A model generated the notes under the pieces. That model was not told the origin of the DNA. It saw only the letters and a list, made by a program, of their open reading frames with translations, and ran no database searches. The translations under genes were made by a program, and so were the position numbers. Shown here in pieces: positions 54,505 to 64,000 of a stretch of 64,000 nucleotides of DNA; position 1 is the first letter of the stretch, and each line of letters opens with the position of its first letter. The DNA comes from Malus domestica (lineage: Eukaryota > Streptophyta > Magnoliopsida > Rosales > Rosaceae), in contig NC_091665.1 of the NCBI RefSeq assembly GCF_042453785.1, forward strand, positions 8,627,501 to 8,691,500, given 5' to 3'.

Positions 54505-54994
54505 GGTTAAAACGAGCCCTCTGGCTCTTTGGCCATCGGTTGGAGACGGAGGTAAATATGACCATGTACTGTTCATTAAAATATTAATATCTTAGAAAAT
54601 CTTAGAAGGAGCCATCTGGCCAACCATCGGTTGGAGATGGCCTTATGGATGAATTGGGCCGAACCAAACTATGCCCTCATTTAAAATTGTTTTTGAATAC
54701 TCCTGAAATTGTAAAAATAAATAAAATCCCTCAAAATCATAAGTAAAATGTTGTTAGATCCCAAAATGATATTAATCAGCACCAGTGCCTCGTAAGGAGG
54801 TTTTTGTCCGCGAAAGTCGGAAGAAACAATTTCGTGTGAAAACCCTAGACTGCGGCGGCGTGTGGTAGGGTTTTACGTTAAACAACATTGGAAGACTGTG
54901 ACTGATTAGCAGGTTGCTGTGCGGTGTGACTGAAGTGCACTCAAAGATCGGCGACGGGCTCTGGTGTGGTTAACAGCGTTCGGTGTAGATCAGA

Positions 54995-56353
54995 TTGCAG
55001 AGCATGGAGGGTTTGGTCACGAAGTTTGACAGCAGTTTGTCTCTTTCGGAAAGGGAGAAGGGTGGGGTAAAGATTGGGAAGAAGGATGTGGAAGGTGCAT
55101 TATTAGGGTTTCACTACAGTGTTGTTGCGGAGGTCTTCACAGTGAAACCTATCAATGATACTGCTTTTGTCGACCAGTTTACGAGTTTGTGGCGAGGAAG
55201 AGAGGGTGTTTCCATTAGGGCTTTGGGTGGGGCACGTTTCATGGCTAGGTTTGTGGGTCGGCGAGACATGTACCGTGTGTTAGAGTCAGAAACGCCATGG
55301 TTGTTCCGGGAGGATCTGGTGCTAGTTGCGGATGGGGCTAAGCATGGGCGGTGGAATGATCTATTGCATTTGGTAACAATGTGGGTGCAGTTTCATAATG
55401 TCTCACCGCTTAATATGACGGAAGCTGTGGCGCGGGCAATTGGAGGGGTGCTTGGTACTGTTGTCAAGGTGGATAGGGATGATGGTAGGGATTGTATTGG
55501 GAGATTTCTACGTGTGAAAATTACTTTTGATGTGAGGGAATCGCTTATGCGGGGAACAAAGGTTGTTTTCCCTGATGATGAAATAGTGTGGGTGGATTTT
55601 CGGTATGAGGGGCTCCCTAGCTATTGTCTCATCTGTGGTAAGGTGGGCCATGTCACTCGATGGTGTAAAGAGGAACGAATGGGCGATGGGGTTTCCGAAG
55701 TTGAGGTGGGGGAATTAGTAGCGTTCAAGGGCCTTGACGCTGACTATGATTTGAGAGGAAATTGCCTTAGGTTAAAAAGAGGTGGACAGCGGGGACAAAG
55801 GGGGAGGAGTGTATCTTCCTCTTCATCTACTGATCGATATCTGGATAGGTCAATTGGGGGGAAGTCAAGTGGACATCGTGCGATGGATGTCGAGGAGAAG
55901 GAGAGACAACGGCTTGAGCGGGAGAAAGCCTTTGATGCTGGGCTTATTGGTCCAGGAGGGTGTGTTGCTCCGGGTGCGGGGCAAATAGAGTTGTTCTTTC
56001 ATCTGGAAATGGGGGCGGGTCCTAGTGAGAATCCGTCAACGCTGCAACAAAGTAAGGTTATTGATCTAAATATCCCAATCATGGAAGTGGTTGAAGAGGG
56101 GCTTGCCTAGGCACCTGGAATGTCTGGTATTGAGGGGGCTGTTGGCCAATATATTGCTTCACAAGACTCGGACCCGTTCAATCTCTTTCCCATCATTGAG
56201 GCTGTTTCTAAGGAAAGGAGAAAAAGGGGCCGTGAGGATGAGGAAGATGATTTGGTGGTTTTGGATGATGGTTTCACTCGTGGGCACAAGATACAACGGT
56301 CTATTCTGGACCAAGCGGAGGCTACCTGCGTGGGGTCTCCGCGATCGCAATGA
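54995..56353 (+). pseudogene. LINE ORF1 (RNA-binding protein) with a premature stop
   Basis: ATG at 54995 (MEGLVTKFDSSLSLSEREKG). The frame is open to a TAG at 56108-56110, then continues in the same frame to a TGA at 56351-56353. It contains the DUF4283-type domain of plant LINE ORF1 (VDQFTSLWRGREGVSIRALG, PWLFREDLVL) and one CCHC zinc knuckle (CLICGKVGHVTRWC, about 55627-55668). A basic Ser/Arg-rich region (RGQRGRSVSSSSSTDRY) follows. ORF1 proteins coat LINE RNA. The TAG removes about 80 C-terminal residues. The true ORF1 stop overlaps the ORF2 start as ATGA. Confidence 0.88.
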
Positions 56354-59300
56354 AACTCATATGTTGGAACTGTCAGGGTATTGGGAGGGACCTGACAATT
56401 GCCAATCTTATGGAGCAGAATTGGCTCCACTCTCCCGAGGTAGTGGCTTTATTAGAAACTAAGAATAATAGTCAGCGGTTCCGTTTTCTAAAGCGAAGGC
56501 TCGGCATGTCGTGTATGCATGCTATTGAGCCTAGGGGGATTGCTGGTGGTTTATGTGTGTTTTGGAAGGATGCGAAGGATGTGGTTTTGGTAAAATATGG
56601 GGAGTTCTTCATTGAAGTTTTAATTGCGGATGGGGTAAGGAATTTGAGGTGGCGATTGGTGGTTGTGTATGCGAGTACGGTTGCATGCACTCGGGCACAA
56701 CAGTTTGAGGTATTAAGGACACGGTTAGCAAGCCTTGGGGAGCCATGTCTAGTAATGGGGGATTTTAATGATTTACTATTAGAATCTGAGAAGATTGGGG
56801 GGAATGGAAGAACTGTGTCAAGTATGAGAACCTTTCGGACTTTTGTGGCTCAAACAAAGTTGCTAGACTTGGGTTTTGTAGGGTATCCGTATACATGGCG
56901 TAATAGAAGGGAGGAGGGGTTTATTCAGGAACGATTGGATCGCGCGTTGGCCACTCATGATTGGATTCAGTCTTATCAGCAAACCGTGGTGAAACATGTG
57001 GTGTTGGAGGGATCGGATCATGCCATGCTCGTGTTGTCTACGGAGGTGGACCAACCTAGACGCACGAAACGTTTTATGTATGATCGACGTTGGAATTTGG
57101 ATCCTAAATGTGATGAGATTGTGAGGGCTTGCTGGGGGACTACTTACGGTGGATCCCATGCTCTTAACATTTTGCATAGTCTTCGACGAGTTAGGTATGG
57201 GCTATTGACATGGCAGAAAAAAGAGGCACAGAATAAACAAAAGGAAATTTGTAAGTTAAAGGCAGTTCTTCGTGAGGCGTACAACAACCGGTGTTTGATG
57301 GTTTTAAAATTCGTGGTTTGGAAGAGGAACTTTCACGAGCCATTAAAAGGGAAGAAATTTATTGGCGTACGAAGTCAAGAGTGCAATGGTTGCGTGAGGG
57401 GGATAAAAACACTCGGTTCTTTCATGCTTAAACCTTGAAGCGACGAAGACGGAATACCATCCGAGGACTGGAAGAAGAGAATGGGGTTTGGTGTACGGAT
57501 AGGAGTAGAATCCATGGTATTGCCGTTGAGTATGTTTCAACTCTATTCACCATGGATACACCCACCACTTTCGGTGAGATCCTACATTGCGTACCGATTA
57601 GGGTGGACGAGCGGGATAATTGTCTACTTTGTGGCCCAGTGACTGATGTGGAGATCGAAACAGCTGTTTATCAAATGCATCCAACAAAATCACCGGGTCC
57701 GGACGGTTTCAATGCAGGTTTTTATCAACATCATTGGGAGACGGTTGGGGGCGTTGTTATTGGTATGGTGAAATCTTTTTTTTGTTCAGGCAGAATGTTG
57801 AAGGATTTGAATCACACTAATATTGTGCTTATTCCTAAAGTGGATCATCCCACGAAGATGTCTCATTTTCGGTCGATTTCGCTGTGCAATGTGGTGTATA
57901 AAGTAATTTCTAAAGTACTTACGAATAGACTAAAAAGGTTCTCCCTAAAGTTATCAGTCCTAATCAATCAGCGTTTGTGGCTGGAAGGCAAATTTCTGAT
58001 AATATTTTAGTAGTACATGAACTTCTACACTCTATGCAACATGAGAATGAGGAGGGTTTGGATTTTATGGCGCTCAAACTGGATATGGCAAAAGCCTACG
58101 ATTGGGTTGAATGGTCTTTTTTGAATGCTATGATGCATAAGTTGGGTTTTGGAGATGTGTTTTGCAACTGGGTGATGGAGTGTGTTCAAACTGTGTCTTA
58201 TAGCGTGGTGATGAATGGAGAGATAACAGGTTATATAACGCCTAGGAGAGGCATTCGGCAAGGTGACCCATTATCACCTTTTTTATTCCTTATATGTGCC
58301 GAAGGTTTTTCCTCTCTAATCCATAATGATGAGAGGAGGGGTTGCATTCGAGGTATGGCAGTAACTCCTTCGGCTGAGCCTTTGTCACATGTTTTTTTTG
58401 CTGATGATTCAGTTTTATTTTGTCGAGCTACGGAGAATGAGGCGTATAATGTGAAATATTTGCTCCAACGGTATGCTGAGGGCTCCGGACAATTCATTAA
58501 TCTAGATAAGAGCTCGGTACATTTTAGTGTGGGGTGTTTAACGGGGCTGAAATCTACTCTACCCCAGATTTTGGGGATTAAACATCAGGAAGGATTTGGG
58601 AAATATTTAGGTATACAAGCTGATTTTGGAGCGTCGAAGAAAAAGGTGTTTGAAGAAGTTCGGAATAAATTGGATGAACGAATTAATGGCTGGGCGGAAC
58701 AATTTTTATCGGTCGCAGGTAAGGAGGTGCTAATTAAAAATGTTGCGGCGGCTTTACCTATTTATACTATGTCCTGTTTTCAACTGCCTATTCAATTGGC
58801 AAAGGAAATAGAGCAAACTATAGCGCATTTTTGGTGGAGGGATCAGAAGACGAAAAAAGGTGTTCATTGGCTTGCTTGGAAAAAGGTGGCGCAAAGGAAG
58901 ATCTCTGGGGGTCTTGGCTTTAAGGACATTATTGAGTTTAATTTAGCAATGTTGGCTAAGATTGGATGGAGATTGATCTGTGCTCCGGAGTCTCTGTTGG
59001 CTAAAGTACTTAAAGCTAAGTATTATCCTACATCATCTTTCCTTGAGGCATCAGTGGGACGTGGAACTTCTTGGGGTTGGAAGGGCATTTTACAAGGGCG
59101 GAAAATTTTGAAGTCGGGTATTAGATGGCGGGTTGGTGATGGGCGCAATATTCAGGTTATTGTGGATCTTTGGTTGCCCACACCAAGAACTTTTCGGCCT
59201 TTATCAAGACATCCAGAAATGCCTCAGATGGTTGCGGACTTGGTGTCCGTTGATGGAACTTGGGAACGTGAGATCGTTCAAAGGTGTTTTACTGGTGATG

Positions 59301-60493
59301 AAGCACATATTATTCTGAGCATGCCGTTGAGTCGATTGGGGTGTGTTGATCGTATCATTTGGCATTATACCCTTAATGGAGTCTATTCGGTGAAGTCCGG
59401 ATATTTGGTAGCCCAAGAGATGAACAGGAATGGTGAACTGGGGAGGAAAGGAGGTGGGCAATCTAGTACGACTGATACTCTGGCTTTGGTCTGGCGGGAT
59501 CTTTGGAGTTTGAAGGTTCCCCCTAAACTCCGCCATTTCATATGGAGAGGATGTCGGAATATCCTTGCTGTCCGCACTAATTTGCAAAGACGAGGGGTTA
59601 GATTGAGTACGGATTGCCCGTTTTGTGCTTGTGAGGAGGAAACACAGGTTCATCTGTTTTTCAGATGTTCTTTTGCTCGTGTCTTTTGGTTTGGCTCTCC
59701 GATTCAATTAGATGTGAACGTGGTGGTGGGTGACGATTTTATGCAGTGTTGGACTTGGTTGTGTACAAAATATGGCAAGTTGGATGAGGCTTGTACGTTT
59801 ATGCGTTGGGTAGTGTGTGGTTTATGGCGAATTTGGAAGTGCCGTAATAGTGTGGTGTTTGAGAAGGTTGTGGTGGAACCTACTGTGGCGCTACAGTTAC
59901 TACGGCAGCAATGGATGGAGATTGTGGAATGTGATGAGGATTTTTCCTCGGACAATAGTTTTGGGTGCATTGGGGATGGCACAATTGCGAATGGGTGGGT
60001 AAAGCCTCCGTTTGGGACGATAAAAATAAATTGTGATGGTGCCTGGTGCAATCGTACTAGTGTGGGAGGATATGGGTGGGTTGCTAGAGATTTTGCAGGT
60101 ATATTTAAAGGTGCTGGCGGTGTGGGGAAGGTGTTCTGCGGTTCTAGCTTTATGGCGGAAGCCGAGGCTCTTCGGCTGGCTGTAATGGCTGCGGTGGATA
60201 GGGGTTTTCATAGTGTTCATGTGGAAACGGATTCAAAGGTTCTTGTGGATATGGTTCATGGAAAGTTGCAACCTGATGCAACTATGGACGCTATTTTGTG
60301 GGATATTAATCTTCTTCAGCAACAAGTAGTTTCTTTGACGATTAGTTACACTCCTTGTGCCTGTAATAAGGCCGCGCATCTTGTGGCAGCTTATGTCACC
60401 GGTATGGGGGGTGCGTATTCCTGGGATGATTTGGAGCCTGAGTGGTTATTTAACACTCTTGCGTCTGATGTAAACATTTTAATTCGTATTTAA
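56350..60493 (+). pseudogene. LINE ORF2: endonuclease, reverse transcriptase, RNase H, with three lesions
   Basis: ATG at 56350. AP-like endonuclease first (MKLICWNCQGIG, LLETKNNS, VMGDFNDLL, EGSDHAMLVLS; about 56350-57040). Reverse transcriptase next (KSPGPDGFNAGFY at 57690, VPIRV upstream, FRSISLCNVVYKVISKV, GIRQGDPLSPFLFL, and the catalytic FADDSVLF near 58397). A zinc-binding zf-RVT region follows (WKRGCRN-like, FCACEEETQVHLFFRC, about 59610-59670), then a C-terminal RNase H (INCDGAWCNRTSVGGYG, AEAEALRLAV, VETDSKVLVD, about 60026-60250). Lesions: a one-base deletion near 57290, an in-frame TAA at 57429-57431, and a one-base deletion in an A-run near 57935. The 838-codon segment from 57977 to 60493 is otherwise open. 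Confidence 0.92.
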
Positions 60494-60540
60494 TACTATG
60501 TGCTCTTTGACAAAAAAAAAAAAAAGTGATATTAATCAGC

Positions 60541-60726
60541 CTCCCCTCGTACGTCACACTTCTTACTTTCAACTTCCCGCAAAGAAAGGACTAAACAGCT
60601 CAAAACTCAAAGGCTCCAGAGACACGATAATCAAATCAAACTCTCTCTCTAGTCCCTCTCTCCAAGAAATTTCCAAAACCCTAGGGCGTCACCCTCCGGT
60701 TCCTCCCTGCACGATCCGATCCAACT
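60541..60726 (+). promoter_or_regulatory. Residual upstream region and 5' leader of the dynamin gene
   Basis: Only 186 bp separate the LINE TSD from the ATG at 60727. The interval is CT-rich (AACTCTCTCTCTAGTCCCTC near 60637) as in many plant 5' leaders. No TATA box is evident, so the native promoter probably lies upstream of the LINE or the gene uses a new start site. Confidence 0.5.
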
Positions 60727-63700
60727 ATGGCCGACGAACCCTCAGTGGCACCCCCCCAATCCGGTTCGTCTCCTTCACCCTCAGCTTCCCCCCTCGGCAA
60801 CTCTGTGATCCCAATAGCGAACAAGCTCCAAGACATCTTCGCGCAGCTCGGTTCCCAATCAACCATTGAGCTTCCTCAGGTGGCCGTCGTTGGCAGCCAA
60901 AGTAGCGGCAAGTCCAGCGTTCTCGAGGCCCTCGTCGGCCGTGACTTCTTGCCGCGTGGTTCTGAAATTTGCACCCGCCGCCCGCTCGTACTCCAGCTCT
61001 TGCAGACTAAGCGCAATGCTGACGGCACTGACGAGGAATATGGGGAGTTCCTGCACGTGCCTGGGAAGCGGTTCTACGACTTCTCCGAGATTCGGAGGGA
61101 AATTCAGGTGCTCTCTTTTAGATCACTTGTCTGGGTATTGTTGTTTTGCTCCTAGGAAAGTAGAGCATGTTATGCGGTCTGATTGAATTTGAATATTGTA
61201 AAAAATACACTTTTTTCCGTACAACAATGTTAGCGTGTAAATGTGATCCCCATAAAATTTATTGGGCTGCAAAGTTAGTGCAATTCTCTGAACATAATCG
61301 GTTTAGCATATCTTCCCAGTCACTAGTTTAAGCGATTACTTTTCAGCAGTTCAGTGTTAAAATGCCACCATAGAAATGGAATTTTTTACTTAAATGTAGC
61401 CCCTCAAATTGAAAGTTTTACCAGAAAGTTCGCTTCTTTTTCTGACTCTAACCCTTACCTTCATTCTGCCACCAAAATGTTATTCCAATAATTCCTACTT
61501 TTTTGAGTTTTGACATTAAGGTGCTGAGAAACTAAAATTGCTTTATAAGATTCTGCTTAGCTTTTGAACTCTCTTTCATTTACTTCTACATACCCAAGTG
61601 TGGCTATAATATAATTGAGTTATGCTTTCATTTATATTATTTAGTTTTCGATATGTATTCTTATAGAAATTGAAGTGAAACATGTAACCGTTGATGTGCA
61701 TTTGTGAATTGAAGTATTAAGTTATGTACACACCCACACACACATATATATTTACACTTGGTCTTCTGCTGCTAAATAAATTTCTATTGACATAGGCCGA
61801 GACAGAGAGAGAGGCAGGGGGGAATAAAGGTGTCACAGACAAGCAGATACGCTTGAAAATATTTTCACCAAATGTTCTTGATATCACTCTAGTAGATCTA
61901 CCTGGTATAACAAAGGTTCCTGTTGGTGACCAACCCTCTGATATCGAAGCAAGAATTAGGACGATGATCATGTCATACATCAAAATTCCAACTTGTTTAA
62001 TTCTTGCTGTTACAGCAGCAAATTCTGACTTAGCAAACTCAGATGCTCTTCAGATTGCAGGAAATGCTGATCCTGATGGTAATTTCTGCTCTTCTGCATT
62101 TGGTATTCCTGGTTAAATTGTATCTAACTAGTGCGTGCAATTTCCTATTGATAGGTCTACGGACCATAGGAGTAATCACAAAGGTGTGATTTTTATTTTT
62201 ACCCTAGATTTCTTTTACAGGTTTAATTCATCGACACATTTGCAAGATGTTTATTTTGTGCTGATATGGTTTTGGCTCATGTTTTAATGACTTCAGTTGG
62301 ATATAATGGATAGAGGTACTGATGCCCGTAATCTGTTGCTTGGAAAAGTGATTCCCCTGAGACTTGGTTATGTAGGTGTTGTGAATCGTAGTCAGGAGGT
62401 ACTTTATCTTAAACTTCATAGAAGTTTGTTTATTTTCTGCTGCATGTGAGATCGTGGTAAGCTTAAATGATAGTTTAGTGCTGTGGAACAAAAATATAGA
62501 AATCGTTGTTAAGGATTCACACTTTTTTTGCTATTCCTCCCTTTTTGTTCCTTTGATCCTGTCAAAGTCATACCTAACAGGTATTTTAATTTGGTGTTGG
62601 CTTTCTTGTGTATATGCACATATGGATTATCAAATTAGGAAACTAATTTGAAAGGTTTCTGATAAGGGTGTCCTTGGAACAGGATATTATGATGAACCGA
62701 AGTATTAAGGATGCTCTTGTGGCTGAGGAGAAATTTTTCCGCAGCCGCCCAGTATGCTTACTCTTCCTTGGAATTATTTTTATCTGTTGGCATGGATTTA
62801 GAAACTCTTGTAAATAGAAATTTTCATATGATGATGTAGGTATATAATGGTCTAGCTGATCGCTGTGGTGTCCCTCAGTTGGCAAAGAAGTTGAACCAGG
62901 TCTAACATTTTTTGAACTCTTACAAACTTGTCTCATGTTTGCAACTGTTATACAACTGCATGTATACACAGGTTTCTCTCATCTCACTGGCTCTGATGCT
63001 GTTCATTTGACAGACAGACACACATATCCATTCAATCCGCTTAGACTATTGTGATTATCTGGCATTTTCTTTGTAATTTGGGCCGTTCTGGGTGGAGGTT
63101 GCTATATTAATGCAGATGGCTTATGGACTTAACCTTAGTAATTTATTTGCAGATTCTGGTGCAACATATTAAGGCTGTACTTCCGGGGCTCAAATCACGC
63201 ATAAGCTCTACACTAGTTACTGTTGCCAAGGAGCATGCCAGTTACGGGGAAATCACAGAATCAAAGGTGCGCTTATTGTTAGTTAAAACTAGAGCGATCA
63301 ATATGGATTATAGTATTGTACGATTAAATTTTATGTTGTAATATCTTGAGGTTATGGGATTTCTGTCCTAACCCCGATACATGACTTGTTAGTAACTTAT
63401 AATCTCTGTCATGCAATCTTCTGTGCTATATATATAATAAATGTGATGTAACTTCCATGACTGTTGCCATGCCACAAGAGTTGTAAACTTGACTGTTTTA
63501 ACACTTGAATTCTATGCATAGATTACCCACTTTAATTTCTGGTGGTCTTTGTCGTGACTGATTTTTTATGCATATATAACTACATGTCTTATTTTTTGTT
63601 GCCAATAGGCTGGTCAGGGAGCTCTACTTCTTAACATTCTTTCGAAGTACTGTGAAGGTAAATATGGTTTTACCTGCTATGTGTCCTTTTGGCTTTCCTG

Positions 63701-63922
63701 ATAAATGCTATAGATCATGTCGTTTAATTTGTATCTTTTACCTTTGTATGCATCTGTATTGTGTAGCATGTGAAACTGATGTACAGTATCTGAAATTTCT
63801 TGTTGAAAACAGCATTTTCTACAATGGTCGAGGGGAAAAATGAAGAAATGTCAACAACTGAGCTTTCTGGTGGAGCGCGAATTCACTATATTTTTCAAAA
63901 TATCTTTGTCAAGAGTTTGGAG
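60727..63922 (+). CDS. DRP3: Dynamin-related GTPase, DRP3-like (5' part)
   Basis: Nine exons join in frame: 60727-61107, 61796-62078, 62155-62183, 62297-62398, 62683-62751, 62840-62899, 63153-63266, 63609-63657 and 63813-63922, encoding the first 399 residues; the gene continues beyond the window. The full dynamin GTPase domain is present: P-loop GSQSSGKSS (56-64), switch Thr83 in CTRRPL, DLPG (161-164), TKLD (230-233) and NRSQ (261-264), then the start of the middle domain ([18 protein letters not shown]). The Ser/Pro-rich N-terminal extension before [12 protein letters not shown] and the sequence overall fit plant DRP3A/DRP3B. These constrict mitochondria and peroxisomes during fission. The GTPase motifs are all intact. 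The DRP3A versus DRP3B choice is not possible here. Confidence 0.92.
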
Positions 63923-64000
63923 GTTTGAACTTTGTGATACATATCTGGCTGAGATCTTTATGCTCGAATCTCTGTGATATAGGATTCATATAGCCGACCC
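63923..64000 (+). other. Dynamin gene intron 9, truncated by the window edge
   Basis: Begins GTTTGAAC after exon 9. The expected next DRP3 motif after FVKSLE is not seen before the end. An AG (near 63981) is present, but the following codons do not match the family. Confidence 0.5.

Larger units (their letters stand above)
50886..54642. mobile_element. Tourist-like (PIF/Harbinger) foldback element hosting two LTR insertions
   Basis: The left end GGCTATCTCCAACCGA and the complement of the right end GGCCATCTCCAACCGA form the inverted repeat, flanked by TTA at 50883-50885 and 54643-54645. A second, inner pair (CCGTCTCCAACCGA at about 53795 and its complement at about 54536-54550) suggests nested or duplicated ends. 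Without the LTR insertions it is about 900 bp and non-coding, with strong internal palindromes. Confidence 0.7.
54781..60526 (+). mobile_element. L1-type LINE, full length
   Basis: A 5.7-kb non-LTR element with ORF1, ORF2 and a 14-base A tail (60512-60525). It is flanked by a perfect 14-bp TSD TGATATTAATCAGC (54767-54780 and 60527-60540). Long variable TSDs with a poly(A) tail are the mark of target-primed reverse transcription. The 5' region before ORF1 is about 210 bp. Both ORFs carry inactivating changes. Confidence 0.95.

Noticed and set aside
59204..59707. 167-codon minus-strand ORF within LINE ORF2
   Set aside because: It is antisense to the conserved RT/zf-RVT coding sequence and has no independent support.

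Overview
This is a 64-kb stretch of plant nuclear DNA, most likely from a woody eudicot. A Rosaceae genome such as apple or pear would fit the mix of repeats, but that is an inference. The evidence for a plant is three intron-containing genes with GT/AG splice sites and plant-type protein families, set among layered LTR retrotransposons, MITEs, DNA transposons and a LINE. I see no prokaryotic genes, CRISPR array or RNA gene.

Host genes. (1) 1545-6466 (+): a four-exon class I glutamine-amidotransferase-like gene of the plant gamma-glutamyl peptidase (GGP) family. Its first intron is 3.8 kb and holds several MITEs. (2) 31196-33169 (-): a five-exon twin-CX9C (CHCH) gene, homologous to CHCHD2/MIX17. 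(3) 60727 to the window edge (+): the first nine exons of a dynamin-related GTPase of the DRP3 type.

Mobile DNA fills most of the rest, and nearly every layer has a readable target-site duplication (TSD). Stack A (7859-29163) is a long-LTR Ty3 element lying on the minus strand (TSD CTGAC). Its coding region is decayed although its LTRs are almost identical. Its right-hand LTR is split by an 11.9-kb Tat-lineage Ty3 element (14722-26606, TSD CACCC). The Tat element has a single-frame gag-pol with three in-frame stops and an antisense ORF in its 3' region. Stack B (34714-48197) is a decayed Ty1/copia element (TSD TGGCC). A 6.1-kb PIF/Harbinger transposon (TSD TAA) sits in its 5' LTR and carries a 1.9-kb CA-rich tract. 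A 2.75-kb solo LTR (TSD ACGAG) sits in its reverse-transcriptase region. Stack C (50886-54642) is a Tourist-like foldback element (TSD TTA) that received a solo LTR (TSD AAAAC), which in turn received a solo LTR related to the Tat element (TSD CATAT).

A full-length L1-type LINE (54781-60526, 14-bp TSD) ends 186 bp before the dynamin start codon. Smaller elements include a MULE-like MITE with 9-bp TSD upstream of the GGP gene and a 730-bp hAT-like element at 29829-30558. The remaining intergenic stretches hold only short or unassigned repeats.
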